Under the pieces are notes generated by a model that saw only the letters and a program-made list of their open reading frames with translations, was not told the DNA's origin and made no database searches. DNA of 52,547 nucleotides from UMGS1532 sp045542355. GTDB lineage: Bacteria; Bacillota; Clostridia; Oscillospirales; Acutalibacteraceae. Below are positions 20,801 to 26,530 of this stretch, one piece after another (positions within the stretch are counted from its first letter, which is position 1; each line of letters begins with the position of its first letter). The position numbers were made by a program, and so were the translations under genes. Where the stretch lies: contig JAZQKX010000008.1 of assembly GCA_045542355.1 (NCBI GenBank), positions 1-52,547 of the forward strand, read 5' to 3'.

Positions 20801-21419
20801 AGATAACACCGGATCTTGCGTAATTATCAACTCTGAGTTGTACACCATTTGTATACTCACCGAAAGGCAAAACAGTATCGGAATCGTAGTTGTAAGAAGT
20901 TATACCAATCCTTACGTCGGAAGCATCCAAAAGATCGGTTAAAAGCTTGTTGGCTGCCTCAATAACCTTTTGAAGTCGAGTAGTGCCTTCCGACACATCC
21001 TGCATAGAAGTGGAGTTGTCAAGAACAATAACAACATCCATAGGGCCCGAACTGCTGGTTGTAGTTTTTGAAGTCATCGATGAGCCTAAGACAGAGAAGA
21101 TAATCTGAAAGGCTTCATCGTCGGCAAGATTAACGTTAAAATTTGAACCTGCATTCCCGCTGTTGTTAAGCTTTGCGGTCTGACCGTTGGTATAAACCGA
21201 CTTATCTGCCCATACACGACCTGCATAACGGTTACCATCGGAATCGGTACCCATCATGTCTTCCCAGGTATCAGCAGTCCCTGGATCGGCAACGGTGATG
21301 GGAGTGCTCCGTGCTGCCGCTTTGGCTGTAAGGGTAGCTATAGGGAAATAGGTCATAAGCAATGCAAAGCACAGGAAAACGCTCACTATTTTATGATACA
21401 ATGTTTTTTTAACAGTCAT
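14805..21419 (-). CDS. Giant sortase-anchored surface adhesin (VWA, pilin-like isopeptide domains, DUF11 repeats)
   Basis: A 2204-residue wall-anchored protein. The signal peptide (1-35) ends in AKAA. A von Willebrand A domain starts near residue 127 with an intact MIDAS motif DNSTS (134-138) and later ILTDGAAN. Central beta-rich regions follow. From about 1100 to 1720 there are roughly five Spy0128/FctA-like pilin domains; recurring G-x-K-x-L starts and E-containing YSIKEV-type strands suggest self-formed Lys-Asn isopeptide bonds (inference from the family). Three DUF11 repeats span about 1740-2090 (DIVDTIPAHTEYVEGSA and similar). An acidic linker precedes the sorting signal APQTGE (from 2166), a hydrophobic stretch and a basic tail. 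GGAGG lies 8 bases before the ATG. It follows the TetR gene by 41 bases and probably shares its promoter. Likely role: adhesion or pilus-tip-like binding. No sortase gene is in the window. Confidence 0.88.
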   Translation of the reverse strand: MTVKKTLYHKIVSVFLCFALLMTYFPIATLTAKAAARSTPITVADPGTADTWEDMMGTDSDGNRYAGRVWADKSVYTNGQTAKLNNSGNAGSNFNVNLADDEAFQIIFSVLGSSMTSKTTTSSSGPMDVVIVLDNSTSMQDVSEGTTRLQKVIEAANKLLTDLLDASDVRIGITSYNYDSDTVLPFGEYTNGVQLRVDNYARSGVISAYDKSNNLLGKDNGYNNGTNTQSGIDRAMKMLANASDTRGRKPIAIILTDGAANTAVDKSFYDITKGTLRQRFYDGGVPVGVALSTILNAAYMKASVKNNYNGTKPMVYGIGVDLETDDGSQAIINPGAADGFNSTNTNANIQAAYSLYADTWAKGGTVTHQHNNYSFVFDHNYPSGSSVTDQDVIDNINYVDQYHNVSSAKLDDTFDQIYQEISSGVFNPITDTVVKDGATGVDETPLIFVDHIGQYMEIKDIQSVTLFGSSYEVTKNADGTYSVATGTGVNPTTKEGWNTSRDITITVSETSKGTQKLQIEINQAILPIILEQVNATTVGDITTATINELSYNPLRVFYTVGLDSEILLPNGEVDVSKIDSNYAHINNTTGEISFYSNSFGNPKVNHDHDAIFDAHIGFQPSPQNRYYYYQTNQDILLEVTAKDGSNMDWDKEKDEYGIRYEKDKYNFTWLSYDDYVNLDDEDEVYTYVTYYHPTPSTTDSATAAEEVTYIITPQWKYLKESVAFYDNNAKTYINYDATNTYTTGNVGYAIPLDKVESVISAYITANANADIYAMLGVGSLRTSRLHNMESTKTQNSTNTATLRYEPVYTHYTAADHHGNSVVVWLGNNGKLTTNVDTGIALTKSVTEAIGNVNDTYALTITVPSGVTATPVVKDANGKDVTTDISTYLNNVLTVNVKAGETVYISGIPAGTVCTIGENIPDNAGYYVNSKTDTVKIPLLSDVLGTNHEAQFVEANVENAPYKYGNLTIVKDIAHNLPTTPAEMLNKEFAFEVQLPTALAGETYSVDKTNAALFNETMVTVGNDGKFTVKLKDNESITIIGLPEDTPYTVTETSTVSGYTNTTGSVTGDIVANADADAHFINTYTTTPIKPEVKITGEKLLNDVHGTYTANEDFKFVLSEYVGVSNTNPDGYVKLDETSIKAGQSYTFDLADVIDARDLGDYYFRVTEESGDTDGMVYDATRGLFVVKVTDDNADGTLEYTVENYANTTVASDANGYTVEKDFTNTYDIERTYADINITKTLDNETGVNIPLDTFNFVLKENGTTIGTYTTDASGHATIRINNLAEGDYSYTLSEVDEGLEGMDYDDKEYTINIEVSKVGSELVAVANIGNATTNNDNTVDVTFENSYSLAPINHTIQGTKLLNNRAISDENGEFEFALYETEADFELGANPTAKETVFNSNGTVKFSTINYTKVGNYYYSIKEVKGDKDYFTYDTTHYHVTVTVGIDSNDKTKLEVTNVKVNKIGTNSDTSGDVVFVNDYILTPTQYAISGIKHLSGRAIGVGEFSFQLYDESGAPIGQPVSNKAHGAFAFDAITYNTAGEYKYTIKEVVPAEADSVTGKNDANGVTYDLGEQKVTVTVVDNGDGTLTATANKQTNEIAFQNTYKAAPATVSFKGVKTLIGATLKDGDFTFNLYETDHSFNIAGLQPVDTALNTGSNFAFAARSFETPGTFFYSIIEDATVNPQTDIVYDGTQHDYRVQVRDNGDGQLTAVVTYMNTAVSTEPATNTNVNTEFTNATFDEVTEKEVFGTDATTEIDGEKVKDGDILTYFITYTNYTGKAEVVDIVDTIPAHTEYVEGSASHNGAYSGGNIDWILNVDRNESVTVRFSVIVTESEAIVHNTAVVRDGVNTYTTNKVVNHTVEEEVKKDVLSTADTSVSIDGKKVYAGDELLYTISYTNITADTNNIVIVDNIPENTAYVEGSADNGGNYTGETISWSITDIPRWETVTVSFKVKVDEDVGVATISNKATVGDGVNGYTTNETTNYTVEDQVEKKIYSADDLALNIDGETVTAGDELVYSISYKNTAKEKATVTITDTVPENTTYIDGSADNNGAYKDGVISWTLEVDADETVTVSFKVTVNSDAQDAANITNSATIVEGKNSYTTNETTNAVELPTNQDEDSELEDVIDDDDELITDGEDEDWSDYYDDNAEFEEDSEVDSTTDSKAPQTGETTNLNLWLALLFISGGTIFGASLKERKRKTITK

Positions 21420-21460
21420 TTAAAGGACCTCCTTGGGAATATTACAAGACTTGTCTTAAT

Positions 21461-22147
21461 TTAACCCTTAAACAAATTAATTAAGGCTTGTTCATTTTCT
21501 TTATTTGCAAATTTTTTGAAATCTCTCAGCAATCTGCCACCTATTTTACGGTAATCCATCGCTAAAACTTTCTGGATTTTAAGTTTTCTAATTTCTTCAG
21601 GAACATTATACGTACTTAGTATTGTGTTTATTGCGCCTGAAATTCTTGTTTCTATTGAAACGGGATCCCCCGCTGTTATCAGTGTTGCATGTTCTATGCC
21701 AGAAACCAGTATTTCTGCTTCGGCAAACTGCTCGTCAGTCCATTCTGAACAGTAATCCTTGAAAACCTCTTTTGCTCGTGCTGTGTCATTTTTTCTTATG
21801 ATATCGAGACACATGGGACTTGAGTATGCGGATATGTAAAAATCCTTGGCAATCTCCTCATCCTCACACATAGCCACCATGGTTGCAAACTCAAGACACA
21901 GTGCCATTATAGAGCTCAGTCCGTCTTGGGCCTCCTCTTCCATAACCTTCCACTGGAAGCTGCAAAGCTTATCTACAAGCTCTGCTAAGATATAATCTTT
22001 AGTTGGAAAATAGAAAGTCAGGTTACCTGTGCTTATGTCAAGCTCATGGCATATGGCTTTAGCGGATGTAGCCGAAAATCCTTTTTCCAAAAACATTTTC
22101 GTCGCAACCCGAATAATTTCAATTTTTGTTGTATTAATTCGCGCCAT
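21461..22147 (-). CDS. TetR family transcriptional regulator
   Basis: A 228-residue one-component regulator. The N-terminal helix-turn-helix is clear, with AKAICHELDISTGNLTFYFPTKDYIL at about residues 25-50 carrying the family signature of a conserved aromatic pair and K before the ligand-domain helices (sequence split: AKAICHELDISTGN, then LTFYFPTKDYIL). The C-terminal part is helical with no recognisable ligand pocket. It is directly upstream of the giant adhesin gene on the same strand, so it probably represses itself and the adhesin together. Its promoter region carries three tandem 16-base repeats that are good candidates for its operators. The ribosome binding site GAGGAGG is about six bases from the ATG. 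Confidence 0.85.
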   Translation of the reverse strand: MARINTTKIEIIRVATKMFLEKGFSATSAKAICHELDISTGNLTFYFPTKDYILAELVDKLCSFQWKVMEEEAQDGLSSIMALCLEFATMVAMCEDEEIAKDFYISAYSSPMCLDIIRKNDTARAKEVFKDYCSEWTDEQFAEAEILVSGIEHATLITAGDPVSIETRISGAINTILSTYNVPEEIRKLKIQKVLAMDYRKIGGRLLRDFKKFANKENEQALINLFKG

Positions 22148-22188
22148 ACAATCCTCCTCAAATGTGCTATATTACAAGATTTGACAAA

Positions 22189-22238
22189 TTTAGCACGTAT
22201 CCTATTTAGTATCTATCCAAATTTTAGCATACATCCTA
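22189..22238 (-). repeat. Three tandem operator-like direct repeats over the TetR promoter
   Basis: Plus-strand copies are TTTAGCACGTATCCTA (22189-22204), TTTAGTATCTATCCAA (22205-22220) and TTTAGCATACATCCTA (22223-22238). The spacing is 16 and 18 bases, so the copies sit roughly one and a half helical turns apart. They cover the -10 box, most of the spacer and the start of the TetR transcript. The best explanation is cooperative binding of the TetR protein for self-repression (inference). Flanking copies of TTGACAAATTT and AAATTTGTCAA form an inverted repeat around the block. Confidence 0.65.
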
Positions 22239-22249
22239 AAATTTGTCAA
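22221..22249 (-). promoter_or_regulatory. Sigma-A promoter of the tetR-adhesin operon
   Basis: On the minus strand TTGACA (22249-22244), a spacer of exactly 17 bases and TAAAAT (22226-22221) make a near-consensus housekeeping promoter, about 75 bases before the tetR start codon. Confidence 0.8.
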
Positions 22250-22263
22250 TAGGTTAATAAAAA

Positions 22264-22302
22264 AAGCACCTAAATTCTTATAGTTTTTGAATTTAGGTGC
22301 TT
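22264..22302. terminator. Perfect 14-bp terminator hairpin
   Basis: AAGCACCTAAATTC (22264-22277) pairs with GAATTTAGGTGCTT (22289-22302). A-rich sequence precedes it and TTAATTTAATT follows. It lies past the stop of the spoIVB remnant on the minus strand and can be read as the original terminator of that gene. Confidence 0.7.
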
Positions 22303-22309
22303 AATTTAA

Positions 22310-22480
22310 TTACGATACGTCTTTTAAAATAGTTTCGAATGCTGTGTTGGTTGTAGTTAGCATATTCTCCGCAAAGATGGCATAGCCCTTATGCGGGTCG
22401 TCTACAAATACGTGGGTTAATGCGCCTATGAACTTGCCGTTTTGGATTATGGGTGAGCCGCTCACGAGTGTGTCAATATA
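22310..22480 (-). pseudogene. Remnant of a second spoIVB gene (C-terminal 56 codons)
   Basis: Translating the minus strand gives the C-terminus of a SpoIVB protease and a proper TAA stop at 22310-22312. It contains VSGSPIIQNGKFIGALTHVF and DDPHKGYAIFAENML, against MSGSPILQDGKLIGALTHVF and DDPRKGYGIFAENML in the intact gene at 26531-27766. Upstream of about 22480 the similarity stops and an in-frame TGA follows (22484-22486). No start codon or promoter is left. DNA divergence from the intact copy is considerable, so this is an old paralogue or a copy from another lineage rather than a fresh duplication. The surface-protein genes lie exactly between this remnant and the intact gene. Confidence 0.8.
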
Positions 22481-22570
22481 GGATCAACAAACTAATATAC
22501 AGAACCGGCCCTATCTTCGGGAAAAGCCTTTGTTTAATCCAGCTACTATGTACTATATAACTTTTAATGT

Positions 22571-25465
22571 CTATTTAGTCTTTTTCTTCACAATCTTTGA
22601 CCAAGCTGAATAGAACTTCTTACCATTAACTGTCTTATAGGTGCGAACTCTTACATAGTAGGTCTTCCTTGATTTTAAAGACTTAATTGTGTACGAAGTA
22701 GTTTTATTTCCCTTAACCGTTTTGGTCTTAGCATTTGTAAATTTTTTTGAGGTTGAATACTTCACCTGATAGCCCGAGGTTTGTAAGGTTTGTTTTTTTA
22801 TAGTAACATTTAGTCTCTTTTTAGCGGCAGTAAGTTTGGAAACGGAGGTGCCCTCTGGAGTGATTTCGTAATACAAATTTTTAGTACCACTATATTTACT
22901 CTTAAAGGTTACCTTAATTGTATATTTGCCAATCTTTTTACTGCTCTTAGGTCTAGAATAGGTATAATCTGTGCCATATTTAAGCTTGTTACCATTAGAA
23001 TCATAAATCTTAACCGCCGGCTTCTTTGTTTTGCCGTTATAGGTGTACTTGATTGTAGAAAGCTTAACAGTTTTTACAGGGTGGATTTTTGTTGTTTTTC
23101 CAACATCGCCACAGACTGTACACTTGCTTATTATCTTGCCATCCTTTTTTAAGGTAGCTTTGGTGGTTGAGGTTTTGTAGTTATGATCTTTTTTTGCAAT
23201 AGTCACATTTTTTGTGTTTTTACATCTGGAGCAGGTGTAGGTTTTAACGCCTTTAGCTTTACATGTTGCGGCTTTGATTACAACACCATTATTGTAACTG
23301 TGACCCTTAGCTGGAATTTCTTTCTGCGGAACAGTAAATGTGTCACATACAGAACATTTTTTACCGGAGGTGAGACCGGTTTCGGTGCAGTTTGCTTCTT
23401 TGGATTCTACTGGTATAATAGTGTGGTTATGTAGTGTCATAATATCAATGAATTCCGCACCGATTTCTTCGGCAAGGTTTTCTGCAGTTGAGCCAACAAA
23501 ACCATAAATCGTATTGTTAGAATTAAATCCGCAATCATATTGAATGTTGCAATTTTTATTGCAAACATATACTTTTTTAAGATTTGTACATTCACGAAAT
23601 GCATCACTGTGAATTTCGTCTACTTTATATGGAATAGTTATATTTTCAAGGCTACTACACCCATGAAACGACCAACGATCTATTCTTTTTACATTATTAC
23701 CCATTGTTACACTTGAAAGGCTTCTGCAACCGTGAAAAGCACCTGCATCTATAATTGTTACGCTTTGGGGTATAGTTACTTCTTTTAGGCTTATGCAATT
23801 AAAAAACATACTTACGCCTATTCTATTTAGACTATTACCTATTGTTACATTCACAAGACTTGTGCAGTTAGAAAAAGCACCGTCGCCTATACTTATCACA
23901 CTGTTTGGGATTGTCACATTCACAAGACTTGTGCAGTCAGAAAAAGCATTGTTGCCTATACTTATCACACTGTTTGGGATTGTCACATTCTTGATGGAAC
24001 CGCACATCCAAAAAGCAAAATCGCCTATACTTGTTATACCGTCGGACACTTTAATTTCAGTAATCAACCACTTGTGTTGATACCAAGGTGCGCCTTGAAT
24101 CATAAAATCAGTCATTTTGCCCGAACCGTTAATAACTAATTCTCCGGTAAGTTTATCAAGACTCCAAGTGCAATTGCCAATTTCACCTTCTATGATATTA
24201 TCCTTATCCACACCATCTAAATAAACATATTCGTTTTTATGTTTAGAGGTATATCTAACAAAAGCCGTACAGGTTTTATAGCCGTAAAGTATTGTAGGAA
24301 CGGAAAACGCATAATTATCTATGTTTGTTACACTATTGGGAATTGTTATACTTTTAATCCCACCGCTAGCAAAAGCATAAGTGCCTATACTGGTTACGTT
24401 ATTACCCAAGGTTACACTAACAAGATTTATACAATGTGCAAACGCCTCAGAGCCTATGTTTGTTACGCTATCGGGGATATTTATGCTTGTAATGCTATCG
24501 CAACCAGAAAATGCATTGTTTCCTATACTTGTTACTCTTTCGCCAATTGTTATGTTCTTGAGAGTACTACAACCATAAAATGCCCAATTACCAATACTTG
24601 TTACAGTATCAGGAATGATATAACTTGTGTTTGTTTTACCGGCAAGATAACTAATTAAAGAAGTTTTATCTTTGTTAAACAGAACACCATCATCAACAGA
24701 ATAAGCGCTATTGTCTGCTGATACTTCTATATCCGTAAGGCTATAGCATCCTGCAAACGCACCTGTGCCAATAAATGTTATGCTATCAGGAATTTCAACA
24801 TTTGTAATGCTTATGCAATTCTGAAATGCCCAAGGGTTAATTGCTGTAACACCTTGGCTTATAGTGACGTTTTTTAGGCTTGTGCAATTCTGAAATGCCC
24901 AAGTATCAATTATATTCACGCTATTAGGGACTACTATTTTTTCAAGGCTTGTACAATCACAAAATGCACAATCACCTATTTCTGTTACACTATCGGGGAT
25001 AATTATGTTTCCAAGGCTTGTGCAATTCTCAAATGCACTTTTTGCTATTTTTGTTACACTATTAGGAATTATTATATCTTCAAGACTTGTGCAATACAAA
25101 AAACAACCTTCAGGAACCTTTGTAACACCACTAGGAATAGTTACGCTTTTAAGACCTGAGCATCCGTAAAATGCATAACTTTGTATACTTGTAATACTAT
25201 TTGGAATAGTTACAGATGTAAGATTACTACATCCATCAAATGCACTACCGCCTATACGCATTACACTATCAGGAACAACATAACTTGTGTCACTTTTACC
25301 TGCAGGGTGAAGCAATAAAGAAGATTTATCTTTGTTAAACAACACACCATCTTCAGAAGAATAAGAATTATTATTTTCTGATACTACAATATTAGTTAAA
25401 CTCTTGCAATAAGAAAATGCACCAGAACCTATATTTGTTACATTATCAGGGATAAATACATCCAC
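22571..25465 (-). CDS. BspA-like leucine-rich repeat surface protein, C-terminal part after an in-frame stop
   Basis: This 964-codon stretch continues, in the same frame, the gene that begins at 26149; only a TAA at 25490-25492 separates them. It holds some 25 LRR_5 (BspA/TpLRR) repeats of 23 residues, pattern I-P-x-S-V-T-x-I-G-x-x-A-F-x-x-C-x-S-L (residues 1-670). Two CxxC pairs of the kind common in clostridial surface proteins follow (CSVCDTF, CSRCKNT, near 700-770). The end is an Ig-like segment and a fibronectin-III-like domain rich in Lys and Thr (about 800-964). There is no LPXTG motif or membrane anchor. The first possible start is a GTG at 25465 with only a weak AGGA before it. Likely a cell-surface or secreted adhesin when read through; as it stands it lacks a signal peptide. 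Confidence 0.8.
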   Translation of the reverse strand: MDVFIPDNVTNIGSGAFSYCKSLTNIVVSENNNSYSSEDGVLFNKDKSSLLLHPAGKSDTSYVVPDSVMRIGGSAFDGCSNLTSVTIPNSITSIQSYAFYGCSGLKSVTIPSGVTKVPEGCFLYCTSLEDIIIPNSVTKIAKSAFENCTSLGNIIIPDSVTEIGDCAFCDCTSLEKIVVPNSVNIIDTWAFQNCTSLKNVTISQGVTAINPWAFQNCISITNVEIPDSITFIGTGAFAGCYSLTDIEVSADNSAYSVDDGVLFNKDKTSLISYLAGKTNTSYIIPDTVTSIGNWAFYGCSTLKNITIGERVTSIGNNAFSGCDSITSINIPDSVTNIGSEAFAHCINLVSVTLGNNVTSIGTYAFASGGIKSITIPNSVTNIDNYAFSVPTILYGYKTCTAFVRYTSKHKNEYVYLDGVDKDNIIEGEIGNCTWSLDKLTGELVINGSGKMTDFMIQGAPWYQHKWLITEIKVSDGITSIGDFAFWMCGSIKNVTIPNSVISIGNNAFSDCTSLVNVTIPNSVISIGDGAFSNCTSLVNVTIGNSLNRIGVSMFFNCISLKEVTIPQSVTIIDAGAFHGCRSLSSVTMGNNVKRIDRWSFHGCSSLENITIPYKVDEIHSDAFRECTNLKKVYVCNKNCNIQYDCGFNSNNTIYGFVGSTAENLAEEIGAEFIDIMTLHNHTIIPVESKEANCTETGLTSGKKCSVCDTFTVPQKEIPAKGHSYNNGVVIKAATCKAKGVKTYTCSRCKNTKNVTIAKKDHNYKTSTTKATLKKDGKIISKCTVCGDVGKTTKIHPVKTVKLSTIKYTYNGKTKKPAVKIYDSNGNKLKYGTDYTYSRPKSSKKIGKYTIKVTFKSKYSGTKNLYYEITPEGTSVSKLTAAKKRLNVTIKKQTLQTSGYQVKYSTSKKFTNAKTKTVKGNKTTSYTIKSLKSRKTYYVRVRTYKTVNGKKFYSAWSKIVKKKTK
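23847..23984 (-). repeat. Two nearly identical 69-bp LRR-coding units in tandem
   Basis: The units 23847-23915 and 23916-23984 share ACATTCACAAGACTTGTGCA and most of the remaining sequence, each coding for one 23-residue leucine-rich repeat. The other repeats of the gene have diverged, so this pair is a recent duplication and a spot for slippage. Confidence 0.75.
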
Positions 25466-25489
25466 AAGATATGTTCCTGCAAATGCATC

Positions 25490-26149
25490 TTAACCAATAC
25501 TTGTTACACTATTGGGAAGTGTTATTTCTTTAATGCTTGTTGAGCCGAATGCTTGATGATCTATAATTTTCACATTTTCAGGAATATTTATGTCAGAAAG
25601 CTTACTACAATTACCAAAAGCAGAATTGCCTATACTTGTTACGCTGTTTGGAATTCTTACACTTTCGAGATTATAGCAACAAAGAAATGCGAATTTATCT
25701 ATTGTTGTTACATTACCTCCAATCGAAACGCTTGTAAGATTTCTGCAAAACGCAAATAAGCCTTCACTAATACTCTTAACACCATTTGGAATGGTTACAC
25801 TTGTAATGCTTCTGCATTCATAAAACACATAACTATCTATATTAGTGACACTGTCTGGAATTATAACGCTTTTTAGACTACTGCAACCAGAAAATGCAGA
25901 TTTCCCTATACTCGTAACACCATCTTTAATTATAACCTCAGTTATATCTTTACCCCAAGGCAAAATTGCAACATTGCTATATTGTCCCATCTTACCATCA
26001 CCACTAATGGTAAGAACTGTTCCATCAAGAGACCATGCACAGTCGCCCGTTATTCCGCTAGTTTCTTCAACATCGGCGGCCACAACTCCCATAGGAATAA
26101 CCGACAACAGTAACATAAGGGTTAAGATTACCGACAATACTTTTTTCAT
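25490..26149 (-). CDS. BspA-like leucine-rich repeat surface protein, N-terminal part ending at an in-frame TAA
   Basis: 219 codons with a good signal peptide (MKKVLSVILTLMLLLSVIPM, ending near VVAA) and about six LRR_5 repeats. The stop TAA falls in the middle of a repeat: the codons read I-G-stop-D-A-F-A-G, where other repeats have I-G-x-x-A-F. The frame stays open on both sides for a total of 1193 codons (22571-26149), so this is a nonsense mutation in one gene, or a recoded or erroneous base, and not two genes. The start is supported by AGGAGAGG seven bases upstream of the ATG. The leader contains a terminator-like hairpin and a large inverted repeat. The N-terminal fragment alone could still be secreted. 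Confidence 0.8.
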   Translation of the reverse strand: MKKVLSVILTLMLLLSVIPMGVVAADVEETSGITGDCAWSLDGTVLTISGDGKMGQYSNVAILPWGKDITEVIIKDGVTSIGKSAFSGCSSLKSVIIPDSVTNIDSYVFYECRSITSVTIPNGVKSISEGLFAFCRNLTSVSIGGNVTTIDKFAFLCCYNLESVRIPNSVTSIGNSAFGNCSKLSDINIPENVKIIDHQAFGSTSIKEITLPNSVTSIG

Positions 26150-26173
26150 TTACATCCTCTCCTATAATAAAAA

Positions 26174-26197
26174 GTGCGACTACCGAAGCGGTCGCAC
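26174..26197 (-). terminator. Terminator-like hairpin in the leader of the LRR gene
   Basis: GTGCGAC (26174-26180) and GTCGCAC (26191-26197) form a stem. Read on the minus strand, the hairpin is followed directly by TTTTTATT and then by the ribosome binding site of the LRR gene, 25 bases before its ATG. In that position it can act as an attenuator, or it ends a short upstream transcript. Confidence 0.6.
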
Positions 26198-26213
26198 AAA
26201 AAACACAAACTCC

Positions 26214-26392
26214 GATAGTCGCCAAACTAACTAAATGTGAAATGGATGCAAACGCACATATCTACAATCAGCTGGAATTTGCATTTTTATCAAATTCTTG
26301 CTAATCATAGATATAACCAAAATAAGCGCAATTATCCTAAATAAAAGGAAATACAGCAAATTTCACGCATATTAAGTTAGTTTGGCACTATC
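26214..26392 (-). repeat. Long imperfect inverted repeat (structured leader or miniature element)
   Basis: The plus strand has GATAGT-C-GCCAAACTAACT at 26214-26232. Its reverse complement without the bulged C stands at 26374-26392. Further in, AATGTGAAAT (26234-26243) faces AAATTTCACGCAT (26358-26370). The arms enclose about 115 bases. On the minus strand the unit lies directly before the terminator-like hairpin and the LRR gene, which is the layout of a leader RNA with a closing stem. A small transposon-like element is an alternative, but no target duplication is visible. Confidence 0.55.
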
Positions 26393-26454
26393 ATAATAGC
26401 ATACTTTTTTCTAAATTTCAAGATGTAAAAAGGCGCACTTATGTAAAGAGGGCT

Positions 26455-26530
26455 ATTGTAGGGCGGTTTCCACGCCCGCCCGTTCCATAAATTATTTGTT
26501 CGGGAGGGCACAGAGACCCTCCCATACAAT
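26455..26530. repeat. GC-rich palindromic intergenic repeat (REP-like)
   Basis: Two hairpins stand side by side: GGGCG...CGCCC (from 26461) and GGGAGGG...CCCTCCC (26502-26523). ATTGTA (26455-26460) and TACAAT (26525-26530) bracket them. The unit ends exactly at the spoIVB stop codon. Such GGGCGGG/GGGAGGG hairpins look like the dispersed palindromes seen between genes in gut Clostridia (from memory). Here it probably doubles as the spoIVB terminator. Confidence 0.6.

Noticed and set aside
23793..25465. Regular repeats as a CRISPR array
   Set aside because: The period of 69 bases is exactly 23 codons of an open frame with LRR pattern, and there are no constant repeats with variable spacers.
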